Source: a virus. From it: a DNA stretch of 64,000 bases. Positions 22,095 through 30,204 of this stretch are shown here, piece by piece. Below the pieces are notes generated by a model. That model had not been told where the DNA came from. It made no database searches and worked only from the letters and a program-made list of their open reading frames with translations. Position numbers and translations under genes: made by a program. The first letter of the stretch is position 1; each line of letters opens with the position of its first letter. The stretch lies in IMG/VR virus record IMGVR_UViG_3300043449_000692, positions 1 to 64,000 of that record; one strand, 5' to 3'.

Positions 22095-22136
22095 CGAGCA
22101 GTTGGTGTCTGAAGTGCAATATCGGAGGTGATCCCC

Positions 22137-23207
22137 GTGGCAAAACAGGTTAGAGGTAAATCTCAGTCTGCGCGACCAGGCAAAACCATCGTGGTTGCAT
22201 TCGGTCGCTTTCAGCCACCTACTTCTGGACACCAACTGCTCGTTGACACAGTGGTGGAGACTGCCAAGAAGCACGGCGCAGAACACGCCATGTTCAGTAG
22301 TCGCACCAATGATCCCAAAAAGAATCCGCTCTCTCCAAAACAGAAGTTCGGATATCTGAAAAAGTTCTTTCCCGAAGGCAACTTCATCGACAACGCAAAG
22401 ATCAAGAATCCCGTGGATATGCTGTTCTGGCTTGCGGACAAGGGATACGATCATGTGCTGTTGGTTGGTGGTCAAGACCGTGAGGGAGCATACGAGGCGT
22501 TCAAGGACATGATGAAGCCCACGGCTACCGAGCCGCTGAAACTGAAGTCGCTGAACATCGTGAGCGCAGGCAAGCGCAACGAGGACGCAAAGGGTGTGCA
22601 GGGCATGAGCGCGTCCAAACTCCGCGCAGCCGTGGCAGCAAACGACATGGCGACATTCAAGAGCGGTATGCCTCGCCGTGCAAACCAACGGGATGTGGTT
22701 GCCCTGTTCAAGGACTTGCAACGAGGCATGGCGGCTGCTCCTGCAAAGCGCAAGAAGACGATGAAGGAAGGCTTTGACTTCCAAGACCTGTACTCGGCTG
22801 CGGCTATACGCCTCATGGAGAGCGACAAGTACAAGCGGCGACCTCCAACGCCTGGTCAGACGGGTGGGTTCTCCAAGCACAACAAAATATTCCCCACACC
22901 GCCTTGTAAAATAGACGAGGACTTGTCGCGGTGGTTCAAGGAGAAATGGGTGAACATTGGTGGGCGGAAAGACCCCAAAACTGGACAGTATCCCCCGTGT
23001 GGTCGCTCTGACACCTCCAAGGGCAAGTACCCAAAGTGCCGTCCCCTCCACAAAGTCAGCAGCGAAACCCCCGAAACGGTGGGTGAGATGACTCCAAAAG
23101 AGAGGAAACGCGCCGTGATTCAAAAAAGGCGGGTGGAACCTGAAACAGATCGCAGCGGAAAAGGCAACGCCCCCCGTATGACGAGCCATCTGAAAAAATC
23201 TAAATAA
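22137..23207 (+). CDS. NMNAT-like nucleotidyltransferase fused to a DUF5872-like domain
   Basis: GTG start at 22137 behind GGAGGTGA. Residues 16-200 are a cytidylyltransferase-type fold: AFGRFQPPTSGH (the H/T-x-G-H motif at 29-32) and GMSASKLRAAV (156-166, the second nucleotide-binding motif), as in NMN adenylyltransferases. Residues 266-330 contain WVNIGG, PPCGRS, YPKCRP and MTPKERKRAV, the pattern of the DUF5872-type domain seen in phages and large eukaryotic viruses (from memory). The fusion suggests nucleotide transfer linked to an unknown small basic domain. Its stop overlaps the next late promoter. Confidence 0.75.
   Translation: MAKQVRGKSQSARPGKTIVVAFGRFQPPTSGHQLLVDTVVETAKKHGAEHAMFSSRTNDPKKNPLSPKQKFGYLKKFFPEGNFIDNAKIKNPVDMLFWLADKGYDHVLLVGGQDREGAYEAFKDMMKPTATEPLKLKSLNIVSAGKRNEDAKGVQGMSASKLRAAVAANDMATFKSGMPRRANQRDVVALFKDLQRGMAAAPAKRKKTMKEGFDFQDLYSAAAIRLMESDKYKRRPPTPGQTGGFSKHNKIFPTPPCKIDEDLSRWFKEKWVNIGGRKDPKTGQYPPCGRSDTSKGKYPKCRPLHKVSSETPETVGEMTPKERKRAVIQKRRVEPETDRSGKGNAPRMTSHLKKSK
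23200..23206 (+). promoter_or_regulatory. Late promoter CTAAATA overlapping a stop codon
   Basis: CTAAATA shares bases with the TAA stop of the preceding gene (23205-23207); 21 nt later comes the ATG at 23228 with CAGGAGA. Confidence 0.65.
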
Positions 23208-23227
23208 AGGGACAACAGGAGACTACT

Positions 23228-24103
23228 ATGGAACCAATGGGCAAAACCCCTGCCATCGCATCTAAACTGAATACCCTGCTCCGCATGGGGTTGGTGTCGA
23301 AGAACAATGTTCGCCGCGCCATGACCCTGTTTGCCGATCCTGATCGTGCAATGAAGAACCCTGCGTACCGTCTGCTTATGCAGGAAATCCTCATGGATGT
23401 TGTAGACCGTGTACTGAACAACAAGACCTTGTACACCGCCATTCGTTCGTCCCTTGCAAAGGAACCCACCACAGTCATCGAAAGCGTTGCTGGTGAGCGC
23501 ACGAAGACTCTCCTCCGCAGCGGACTAGTGAAGAAGAAGGATGTACTCGCTGCTCGCCGCGCATTGGAGTCTCCCGCCAAAGCCAAGAGCATGGGCGCGT
23601 CCAAGGTATACCGAGACATGATGATTACCATGCTCGACTCAATGGTGAGCAAGATCACGGGTTCGCCTGTGCTGTTCAATGCGTTCAAGGCTACGCTCGG
23701 CAAGGAAACCGTTGAAGAGTCGTTTGATGTTCCCACGCAGGAAGGCATGGATCTGTTCTGGTTCTGCGAGGACGCGCAAGCACTCATGGAGAAGAACAAG
23801 CCCACGAAGCCTGAACTGTGGTCACGCGCCAAAGCCAAGGCTCGCGCCAAGTTTGATGTGTATCCGTCTGCCTACGCCAACGGTTGGGCAGTGAAGTGGT
23901 ACAATGAGCAGGGTGGCGGATGGAAGAGTGTCAGCGAAGGCAAGACCTTTTCTGTTTTCTCCAAGGAGATTGCCGAAGGCTCCACACAGATGAACAAGAA
24001 CACCATTCAACAGAATGCAGAAATGCGTAAGAGGGCGAGAGAACTGCGCTACAAACTAGAGAGTGAGCAGGGACAAAAGAAAGATAAAAAGGAAACCACA
24101 TGA
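23228..24103 (+). CDS. Protein with two helical repeats and a KFxVYPSAYAN domain
   Basis: A protein of 291 residues. Residues about 15-79 and 93-160 are tandem copies of one helical unit (LRMGLVSKNNVRRA versus LRSGLVKKKDVLAAR, each ending in a SSLAKE or ATLGKE step). Residues 185-232 hold KPELWSRAKAKARAKFD, then VYPSAYANGWAVKWY and GGGW, a small domain that in my memory often accompanies the DUF5872-type domain found in the gene upstream. The C-terminus is a charged helix. It overlaps the next gene by 4 nt. Function unknown; late expression is indicated by its promoter. Confidence 0.65.
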   Translation: MEPMGKTPAIASKLNTLLRMGLVSKNNVRRAMTLFADPDRAMKNPAYRLLMQEILMDVVDRVLNNKTLYTAIRSSLAKEPTTVIESVAGERTKTLLRSGLVKKKDVLAARRALESPAKAKSMGASKVYRDMMITMLDSMVSKITGSPVLFNAFKATLGKETVEESFDVPTQEGMDLFWFCEDAQALMEKNKPTKPELWSRAKAKARAKFDVYPSAYANGWAVKWYNEQGGGWKSVSEGKTFSVFSKEIAEGSTQMNKNTIQQNAEMRKRARELRYKLESEQGQKKDKKETT

Positions 24104-25995
24104 GCGAACACAAGAGATTCAAGGCATTCCGCAGCGAACTGAACGAGAGCGAGTACAAGGAAACCCTCACGGGCTATCCCAATCGCGGCATTGACACCGA
24201 TGTTGGTGCAGTAAAGCAGGATGCGGACACCATTCAGAAGATCAACGGTGTTCTCGCTGCTCTTGGTCGCTACACCTATCAGCACACTGCTGAAGCCATG
24301 ATCAAGATCCGCACACGCCTCAATCTCTTTATGATCGACTTCCCGTGGACTCCGTGGATGTGGCAGAGCAATCCCACTGGCACATTCACGCTGAACGCCA
24401 CCCTGTACGGTCGCGTAGACGGCGTTGATGGCATGGGCGGAAACATCCGCTTTGACGGCAAGGCTAATCCCAATGCTGGCATGAAGGAGTTTGCGCTTGT
24501 GGTGACCGTGGAGCCTGCCGAAGACGGCTTCTACCGCGTGAACGCCAAACTACAGCCACAGATTGCAGTCATGCCAGAGGGCGTGGAGCATGAAGGCGAC
24601 AGCCTTGACGAAGGAAAGGGTCAGGAAGCCCTTGCACAGCAAGTGGTGAAGCAGGGCAAGAAACTGAAGAAACTGAAGAGCGCGATGAAGGAGGAAGCCG
24701 AACTGGACGAGATGGCACAGACTCCTGCTCGTCAGCGCGACATGGAACACGCGATTCAGCGTGCCGAAGCCAAGGCTCAACGCGGCTACGAAGCCAAGAT
24801 GACCAAGACGGGCAAGGCTGGTGAGCGTGGACGCAAGCAGGAAGCCAAGCACGATGCTGCTTCTCGCCGCCTGATTGCGCGTGACACAAAGGAATACGAT
24901 TCGCCCAAACTGTACGGTCGCGGCGGCAAGGTAGTGAAGGGCAAGCGAAAGCCTGTGAAGGAAGAAGCCGAGCAGATTGACGAATTGAGCAAGAAGACGA
25001 AAGACGCATATGTTGCCAAGCGTGGTTCGCAACTGTCGTCCATGTTGAGCGGACACACCCGTGGCAAGCAACTCACGGGCAAGCAGCAAGCCAATGCCGT
25101 CAAGGGCATCAAGACGGCTATGGGCGGGAACAAAGATAAATCCAAACTCCCCAAACTACTGCCAAGACTGGCTACATTTACATTTGGAGAAGAACTCGTT
25201 GGCGGTCAGAAGCGACTTGATGTCAACAAGAACAAGCGACTTGACGCACAGGACTTCAAGATGCTTCGCTCCAAAAAGAAGCCAGTAGAAGAAGCACTCA
25301 TCGGCGGACAGAAGCGGTTGGATGTGAACAAGAACAAGCGTCTTGACTCACAGGACTTCAAACTGCTCCGTGCGAAGAAGAAGCCAATGCAGGAGCAGGA
25401 GCAGAAGAAGCCGTGGTGGATGACCTCTACCGCAGCAGAACTAGCCGCCGCTGCTCAATCTGCTTCGGACGCTCGTAAGGGTGAAGAAGCGGAGAAGCGC
25501 AAGCGTCATACACAGCAGAACCGCCGCATGAAGTGGACGCTTGCGGACAAAGCGCAGGGAAAGAAGACGGTTAAGGAAGAGACTGTAGAGGAAGCCAAGA
25601 TGAAGCAGTGGACTCCTCGTTTGGACAGACTCTTGAGCAGCAGTCGTGACGCTGTTCGCAGCAAGCCCAAGAAGAAGATCCCTGTGACCAAAATCAAGGA
25701 CGGCAAGAAGGTGTCCACCAAACTCATTTCAGCGTACACGCCAAAGAAGGCTGTGAATGAGTACGCCGAGACTATGGGCGGCATCCCGCTCGCTGTCCCC
25801 GATCCCACCGCTGCGATGGCTGACAAGAGCGGCAAGGGCAAGCGGTTTCACAAGAAGGCTCTCATTTCCGTGAAGGAAGCCGTTGCAAAGGGCAAGAAGA
25901 GCAAGAAGCCAAGCCCACACCAAGGCGCGGCTAATGTGATCGGCAAGCAGAAGGCGATCAAGTCAACCCTGCAAAAGCACGATATGCGTTGGTGA
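24100..25995 (+). CDS. Lys-rich late protein with EF-hand-like tandem repeats, 631 aa
   Basis: Residues 1-165 form a folded domain; the remainder is long, basic and low in complexity. Around 365-435 a 34-residue unit is repeated twice: GGQKRLDVNKNKRLDAQDF and GGQKRLDVNKNKRLDSQDF, each with a 12-residue D-x-N-x-N-x-R-L-D loop like an EF-hand or dockerin calcium loop. It also has EQIDELSKKTKDAYV, a segment seen in many T4-like marine phage proteins (from memory). KRFKAFRSELNESE near the start could be a targeting/cleavage site. It is a candidate prohead core or internal protein. Confidence 0.65.
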   Translation: MSEHKRFKAFRSELNESEYKETLTGYPNRGIDTDVGAVKQDADTIQKINGVLAALGRYTYQHTAEAMIKIRTRLNLFMIDFPWTPWMWQSNPTGTFTLNATLYGRVDGVDGMGGNIRFDGKANPNAGMKEFALVVTVEPAEDGFYRVNAKLQPQIAVMPEGVEHEGDSLDEGKGQEALAQQVVKQGKKLKKLKSAMKEEAELDEMAQTPARQRDMEHAIQRAEAKAQRGYEAKMTKTGKAGERGRKQEAKHDAASRRLIARDTKEYDSPKLYGRGGKVVKGKRKPVKEEAEQIDELSKKTKDAYVAKRGSQLSSMLSGHTRGKQLTGKQQANAVKGIKTAMGGNKDKSKLPKLLPRLATFTFGEELVGGQKRLDVNKNKRLDAQDFKMLRSKKKPVEEALIGGQKRLDVNKNKRLDSQDFKLLRAKKKPMQEQEQKKPWWMTSTAAELAAAAQSASDARKGEEAEKRKRHTQQNRRMKWTLADKAQGKKTVKEETVEEAKMKQWTPRLDRLLSSSRDAVRSKPKKKIPVTKIKDGKKVSTKLISAYTPKKAVNEYAETMGGIPLAVPDPTAAMADKSGKGKRFHKKALISVKEAVAKGKKSKKPSPHQGAANVIGKQKAIKSTLQKHDMRW

Positions 25996-26013
25996 TCCCA
26001 ATGCTTTTTTATC

Positions 26014-26400
26014 ATGGACTTCAAAGTATTGAACCGCGATAATTTCATGTTGTATTGCATGGGGAACTACACGAACCCCGATTGCTTGGGCATGAGCGAA
26101 TTCACAGAAGACTTGGCTCGGATCAAGTATGTGAAACGGCTCCTCAAGCGGTACAAGCGAACGGGAAACCTGCGAACCATACTCCTCCTGAACCACCTGA
26201 TGGTGCTAGGGAATGTGTTTGGCAGGACTCCTGCTGCGCGTATGCTGTTTCATAAATTGGAATGCGACATACACGCACCACTGAAAACAGTGTTGCTGTA
26301 TTTGGACTACATAGATGAGCGGTCTGTTTTTGATGGCGTTTCCGTGGAAGATATTTCAATTGACGAACGGCTTGCACAAATACTCCGAGGACTCACATGA
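26014..26400 (+). CDS. Small conserved T4-like phage protein, 128 aa
   Basis: The segments NFMLYCMGNYTNPDCLG and EFTEDLARIKYVKRLLKRY, then LLLNHLMVLGNVFG, form a mostly helical protein. I associate these segments with a small conserved protein of T4-like cyanomyoviruses encoded near late genes (from memory; not searched). There is no clear ribosome site before the ATG at 26014, so the start is uncertain. It overlaps the next gene by 4 nt (ATGA). Role unknown. Confidence 0.7.
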   Translation: MDFKVLNRDNFMLYCMGNYTNPDCLGMSEFTEDLARIKYVKRLLKRYKRTGNLRTILLLNHLMVLGNVFGRTPAARMLFHKLECDIHAPLKTVLLYLDYIDERSVFDGVSVEDISIDERLAQILRGLT

Positions 26401-26879
26401 GCAGTTCAGCAGCAATACCGATGTTTCAAACCACTCCACGGGCGTGGTGTGTGGTTTCCAATCACGAAACCGCTGCTACACCAACCCGAGCATCTTTTGA
26501 TGAAATGAACTTTGTTGACGGCTACAACCTGTACATCAGTGCAGACTCGCAAACCAGTACGACAGGTACGGCAGGTCAAAATAATAAGACATATCAAGGC
26601 GCAATCAAGTTTTCTTTTGTGACACCCATGCCCAACGACAGGTACAAAGTATTCGTGAACGCATATCGTCAAGCAGGACTGCCGTTCATGTGCCATGCTC
26701 TGAATTCAGCGCAGTATCCAAAGACCCGTGAATCGTTCTGGGTTCGTGTTGGGTATTGGCTGACAGGTAGTGTTGGAGTAAATGAGCCAATAACAGGATC
26801 GGGACGCACGAAGAATCAGATTGGAAACATTCGTCTGTGGAGTAATGGATCAACGGTACTCGGAGTGTATGTGCTATGA
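26397..26879 (+). CDS. Virion surface-type protein, 160 aa
   Basis: Beta-rich, Ser/Thr/Gly/Asn-rich protein with no charged clusters; MSSSAAIPMFQTTPRAW at the start and WVRVGYWLTGSVG in the middle. It is ATGA-coupled to the genes on both sides, and the following protein begins with the same MSSS. This suggests two subunits of one fibre or surface appendage. The assignment rests on composition and context only. Confidence 0.6.
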   Translation: MSSSAAIPMFQTTPRAWCVVSNHETAATPTRASFDEMNFVDGYNLYISADSQTSTTGTAGQNNKTYQGAIKFSFVTPMPNDRYKVFVNAYRQAGLPFMCHALNSAQYPKTRESFWVRVGYWLTGSVGVNEPITGSGRTKNQIGNIRLWSNGSTVLGVYVL

Positions 26880-28381
26880 GCAGTTCTGTATCAAACTTTG
26901 GCTCGTCTGCCACTCCACTCCCTTCCGCTGACGCATGGGGAAATCTAAAACTAGGAACAAGCACTGTTGCTGCATCCGTAGTAAACGGCAGTGGGATATC
27001 CTCTGTTCAAAGAAACTCAACAGGAATACACGGGATCAGTTTCAGTGATCCAACTCGCTTCGGAAGCGGTGCGTATGTGTTTCTTGTCACGCCAGAATAC
27101 GCCTCCAATTCTGTTGGACCGTTTGTGGTTTCTGGTGTGAAGGAAGGTGGAGTCACTGCGCCAGGATTCAGCGCAGGGTTTGCTCTTTCGTGCTACGGTT
27201 TTCAAACTCCTGCTGTTGCAGGTGGTTTTACCATCAGTGGTCCTTTAGACGCTCCCACGAATACAGTTTGGGCTAATGTGGCAGCGTTCTCTTTCAAGAC
27301 CACCCGCGACCTGTACGATCCGTATGTTGCGAATCTTATACAGTACAGCGAAGACTTGACACAGTGGAGTAATATCATATCAGGAACTGGTGTGAATCCG
27401 ATTGTGGAATCAAATGTTGAACCTAATCCTGTAACAGGGGAAATGAACGCAGACAAGATTACCCTGAACATCGGTGCAACATCGGCAAACACGAGTGATT
27501 ATTCTATTCTGGCTAGAAATGTACAATTTAATTCTGATTTCAGGGGAGTGACTGGACCGAACGGATTATTTACTTGGTCGTTTTGGGCAAAGAGTGCAGG
27601 GTTAGGAACCACACTTTCTATTCGTGGACCTGCTGGTGGTGCTTACACTCATATTACCCTTACATCGAACTGGAAGCGGTATAGCGGGACAGAACAGATT
27701 GCAAATTCAGCAGCAACCAGCATGAGTGGAATGAACTTCACTCTTCGCGGTAATTATGATTCAGGTCTGAATCAATCAAAGGTGTCTGCTTATATTTGGG
27801 GAGTTCAGGTAGAGCCAGGCTCTGTGGCTTCTCCTTATGTGAAGACGGAAGGCACATATCCCGTGTTCGGAAACCAAGACGCAAAGAAAAGATTTGTGCC
27901 TGGTGCATCGGGATACGGACTCACTGGCGCAACATACTCGTCAAGCATCACTGCACTGAACTCGACTCGCACACCAACAGCATACGGAACCATCGTGATT
28001 CCTCCGAAGAAGCATGACGGAACCGATGCAAATGTGGTTGCATACATTCAAGACGGCTACAATGTGAGCGGAGTTTCAGCAGGAGACTACTCGGTGTTTG
28101 ATGTCTCGTTCATCAAACCTCTGAACACTGCTAACTACTGCGTGATACTCAGCAGAGAAATCGAACCACAATACGCGGCAGCAGACTACGCACAGACCTA
28201 TGAGTACGCAATCTGCGCGATTGACCGCTCACAGAAGACTGTGAATGGATTCAGGGCTTTCACCCTGAAGCAAATGGAAACCACAAACAACATTCAGAAG
28301 CGCGGAGTGGCTTACGGATTGGGCTTGACGGAAAGAATCCACTTTATGGTTTTCGGAGGAGGCACATATGGACAATCGTAA
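26876..28381 (+). CDS. Probable tail/surface protein with carbohydrate-binding-like domain
   Basis: A protein of 501 residues, Ser/Gly/Thr-rich. In the middle, NLIQYSEDLTQWSN followed by a beta-sandwich-like stretch (TWSFWAKSAGLGTTLSI, VQVEPGSVASPYVKT) is the pattern of the carbohydrate-binding-like modules (CBM/LamG type) common in phage tail proteins. The C-terminal part has VPGASGYGLTGATYSSS and an aromatic beta domain. It overlaps the next small gene by 14 nt. It probably contacts the host surface (inference). Confidence 0.65.
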   Translation: MSSSVSNFGSSATPLPSADAWGNLKLGTSTVAASVVNGSGISSVQRNSTGIHGISFSDPTRFGSGAYVFLVTPEYASNSVGPFVVSGVKEGGVTAPGFSAGFALSCYGFQTPAVAGGFTISGPLDAPTNTVWANVAAFSFKTTRDLYDPYVANLIQYSEDLTQWSNIISGTGVNPIVESNVEPNPVTGEMNADKITLNIGATSANTSDYSILARNVQFNSDFRGVTGPNGLFTWSFWAKSAGLGTTLSIRGPAGGAYTHITLTSNWKRYSGTEQIANSAATSMSGMNFTLRGNYDSGLNQSKVSAYIWGVQVEPGSVASPYVKTEGTYPVFGNQDAKKRFVPGASGYGLTGATYSSSITALNSTRTPTAYGTIVIPPKKHDGTDANVVAYIQDGYNVSGVSAGDYSVFDVSFIKPLNTANYCVILSREIEPQYAAADYAQTYEYAICAIDRSQKTVNGFRAFTLKQMETTNNIQKRGVAYGLGLTERIHFMVFGGGTYGQS

Positions 28382-28556
28382 AATCAAGAAATTCTCTGCA
28401 TTCGTAAGTGAAGAATTTCCACCACCAATTTCTGCTCCCACGAATGTGGCTTCTGGTGAAAATATCGCGGGTTTGCCTCCCGATCTTCCGCCAGTTTCCA
28501 CCGCTGCACAGCGAAAGAAGTCAAAAATTCTAAAGCGGAAACTGCCCAAGACCTAA
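28368..28556 (+). CDS. Small candidate head protein with targeting-like N-terminus, 62 aa
   Basis: Begins MDNRKIKKFSAFVSEEF, close to the T4 targeting pattern F-x-x-F-I/V-x-E, then a Pro-rich stretch (PPPISAPTNVAS, GLPPDLPPVS) and a basic end KILKRKLPKT. Its 14-nt overlap with the tail gene upstream suggests coupling. The stop codon lies within the late promoter CTAAATA that serves the holin-like gene. Related Pro-rich short proteins occur in T4-like cyanophages (from memory). Confidence 0.6.
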   Translation: MDNRKIKKFSAFVSEEFPPPISAPTNVASGENIAGLPPDLPPVSTAAQRKKSKILKRKLPKT

Positions 28557-28559
28557 ATA
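28553..28559 (+). promoter_or_regulatory. Late promoter CTAAATA overlapping a stop codon
   Basis: CTAAATA contains the TAA stop of the preceding gene. A 34-nt stretch with AAAGGAAG separates it from the ATG at 28594. Confidence 0.65.
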
Positions 28560-28593
28560 AAAGGTAAGCCGCTTATAGAAAGGAAGTGACTAC

Positions 28594-29031
28594 ATGATTA
28601 GTCCTGAACTCATTTCGTTGGTTGGTGGGTCTGCAACAGGCTTCCTGTTCCGCTTCATGGCAGAGAAGCGTCAAGACCAAAAAGAGATGTTTGAACGCCT
28701 GATTGCGGCGAACAAGCAGACAACAGAGAACCAAGACAAGGCAGCACAGCGCGTTCCCATTGATGTGGGCAAGGGTATTCGCCAACTCATCGTGCTATCG
28801 GTGCTGTTTGCCACCCTGCTGGCACCATTCATCCTTCCGTTCTTCGGTCTGCCCACATTCGTGGAAGTGGACGCAAAGAATCCCGAGGGGCTGTTTGGAT
28901 TGATCCCCGAGACTACCAAAAAGTATTTCGTTGAGATCAACGGCTTCCTGTTCACATCCGAAACTCGTCAAATCTTGGTGAGCATTGTGGGCTTCTACTT
29001 CGGTAGTGCCGCTGCTTCCAACAAGTCGTAA
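28594..29031 (+). CDS. Holin-like membrane protein, 145 aa
   Basis: Three hydrophobic stretches: weak at residues 5-20 (ISLVGGSATGFLFRF), strong at about 66-86 (IVLSVLFATLLAPFILPFF) and at about 124-140 (ILVSIVGFYFGSAAA). A charged helix lies between the first two. This layout matches small 3-TM phage holins. Late promoter and good ribosome site; directly followed by a spanin candidate, which supports a lysis role. The endolysin candidate is elsewhere (50855-51241). It could instead be an unrelated virion membrane protein. Confidence 0.65.
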   Translation: MISPELISLVGGSATGFLFRFMAEKRQDQKEMFERLIAANKQTTENQDKAAQRVPIDVGKGIRQLIVLSVLFATLLAPFILPFFGLPTFVEVDAKNPEGLFGLIPETTKKYFVEINGFLFTSETRQILVSIVGFYFGSAAASNKS

Positions 29032-29042
29032 AGGAGCCGCAC

Positions 29043-29339
29043 ATGAACAAGATTCTACTTCTACTTGTTGCTGCGTTTGTTGCGGGTTGCGGAACAGCAC
29101 CCGAGATGCTTCCCGACAACACCACCGACAGCGTGATTATGATGAAACTAAAGCACGAGATCACGAACGGTGACAAGATCACTCAGAACTGGGGATGGAT
29201 TCTTTGGTATCTGCCTGTGCTGTTCTTGGTAGTGGCTTGGGCTTGGAAGGAATTCATCGCAAGGCGTTGCGCTGATGAAGAGGAAAAGGCTGAAGTCAAG
29301 GCAGAGCAGCCACAAGACCCGCAGCAGCCTACGCCTTAA
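29043..29339 (+). CDS. Lipoprotein with C-terminal membrane helix; candidate u-spanin
   Basis: A protein of 98 residues. MNKILLLLVAAFVAGC is a clear lipoprotein signal with lipobox VAGC (Cys16). A second hydrophobic helix (WILWYLPVLFLVVAWAW, about 56-72) is followed by a charged Lys/Glu tail. A lipid anchor in the outer membrane plus a helix in the inner membrane in one short protein is the unimolecular spanin plan, which fuses the two membranes in the last step of lysis. The periplasmic part (about 40 residues) is short for that job. It directly follows the holin-like gene. Confidence 0.6.
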   Translation: MNKILLLLVAAFVAGCGTAPEMLPDNTTDSVIMMKLKHEITNGDKITQNWGWILWYLPVLFLVVAWAWKEFIARRCADEEEKAEVKAEQPQDPQQPTP

Positions 29340-29914
29340 TCGTCCGCCACGCGGACATCTTCAGGCAGACTCTCGTACATCTTCTTGCAGATATAGTACG
29401 AGTCAACAATATCTGAAACAGGACTCACGGACTCCTGACGCTTCGGTGTCAGGAGTCCTTTCAGATCCACTCCTGTTTCCTTCAGCCATGAATCGTACAT
29501 GGCGTTCTTGTCTGCGTTGCCCTTGCCTGTGGCGTACTTCTTCACCTCGGTGGGCGGGATGATCGTGACAGGAATGCTCAACTGATACAGTTTGTATTTG
29601 AGAATGCCAGTGTTCTCTGCGATGTGAAACACCTTGCCGCTGGCAGAGTAGGCGTATCCCTCAAGTGCCACATGAGCGCATCCCATCACGATGTCGATTG
29701 CCCAGTCAGCAATCGTTTCGTAGCGGTGCTGATCACTATCCCAATCGCTCAACCGTTCACCGAATATGTTTAGTGTGCGGATCTCGCTCTGCCGCTTGTT
29801 GTCCGTCAGGAAGTAGAACGAGCAGCCGCTGTAAGAGAATTTTCCCGTAGAGTTTGCGCGGAACAGGCACACGGCTGGACCACAGAGAGAATAATCAATT
29901 CCTGCTATCACCAT
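29336..29914 (-). CDS. RuvC-like Holliday junction resolvase
   Basis: A protein of about 192 residues. RNase-H-like acidic motifs are in order: AGIDYSL (first Asp), VALEGYAY (Glu), PPTEVKKYATGKGNADKN (a conserved basic stretch) and SDIVDSYYI (final Asp). This fits RuvC/resolvase proteins of phages, which cut branched DNA before packaging. I prefer the ATG at 29914, which is 5 nt after CTAAATA; the ATG at 29920 overlaps that promoter. It converges on the spanin gene, and the two stop codons overlap. No Shine-Dalgarno, consistent with a leaderless mRNA. Confidence 0.8.
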   Translation of the reverse strand: MVIAGIDYSLCGPAVCLFRANSTGKFSYSGCSFYFLTDNKRQSEIRTLNIFGERLSDWDSDQHRYETIADWAIDIVMGCAHVALEGYAYSASGKVFHIAENTGILKYKLYQLSIPVTIIPPTEVKKYATGKGNADKNAMYDSWLKETGVDLKGLLTPKRQESVSPVSDIVDSYYICKKMYESLPEDVRVADD

Positions 29915-29919
29915 ACCCA

Positions 29920-29926
29920 TATTTAG
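29920..29926 (-). promoter_or_regulatory. Late promoter CTAAATA, leaderless geometry
   Basis: CTAAATA followed by 5 nt (TGGGT) and the ATG at 29914: the same spacing as at 8930 and 40629. Confidence 0.65.
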
Positions 29927-29962
29927 GTCGGATACATAAGGATAGAAAGGAGGAATCCATCC

Positions 29963-30166
29963 ATGATTCCATCAAATGTGCAGACAGAGAATTACAATGA
30001 GACAGTCCTGATCCCCGTTCTTCAGGACAAGGTGACTACGCTGATGAACCAGACCATTCTGCTTGAAGCCAAGTTGCAGATTGCAGAGAAGCAAAAGGCT
30101 GCGATTCAGAAGCAGTTGGACGAGGCTCTACAGTCCAAGCCAACGAGCGAGCAGAACCCCGAATAA
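29963..30166 (+). CDS. Small coiled-coil protein, 67 aa
   Basis: Strong AAAGGAGG before the ATG. After NYNETVLIPVLQDKV the protein is one long helix with leucine heptads (LMNQTILLEAKLQIAEKQ), so a coiled coil, then a polar tail. It is divergent from the RuvC-like gene and converges on the serine protease gene. Small coiled-coil proteins of this type occur in many T4-like phages without known function. Confidence 0.7.
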   Translation: MIPSNVQTENYNETVLIPVLQDKVTTLMNQTILLEAKLQIAEKQKAAIQKQLDEALQSKPTSEQNPE

Positions 30167-30204
30167 AAAACTGCAAGCCGACAACAGGACTTTTTGCGTT
30201 CGGG

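Noticed and set aside
22029-23189. 386-codon minus-strand frame opposite the NMNAT-like gene
   Set aside because: The plus strand carries recognisable nucleotidyltransferase motifs and an excellent ribosome site; the minus frame has neither.
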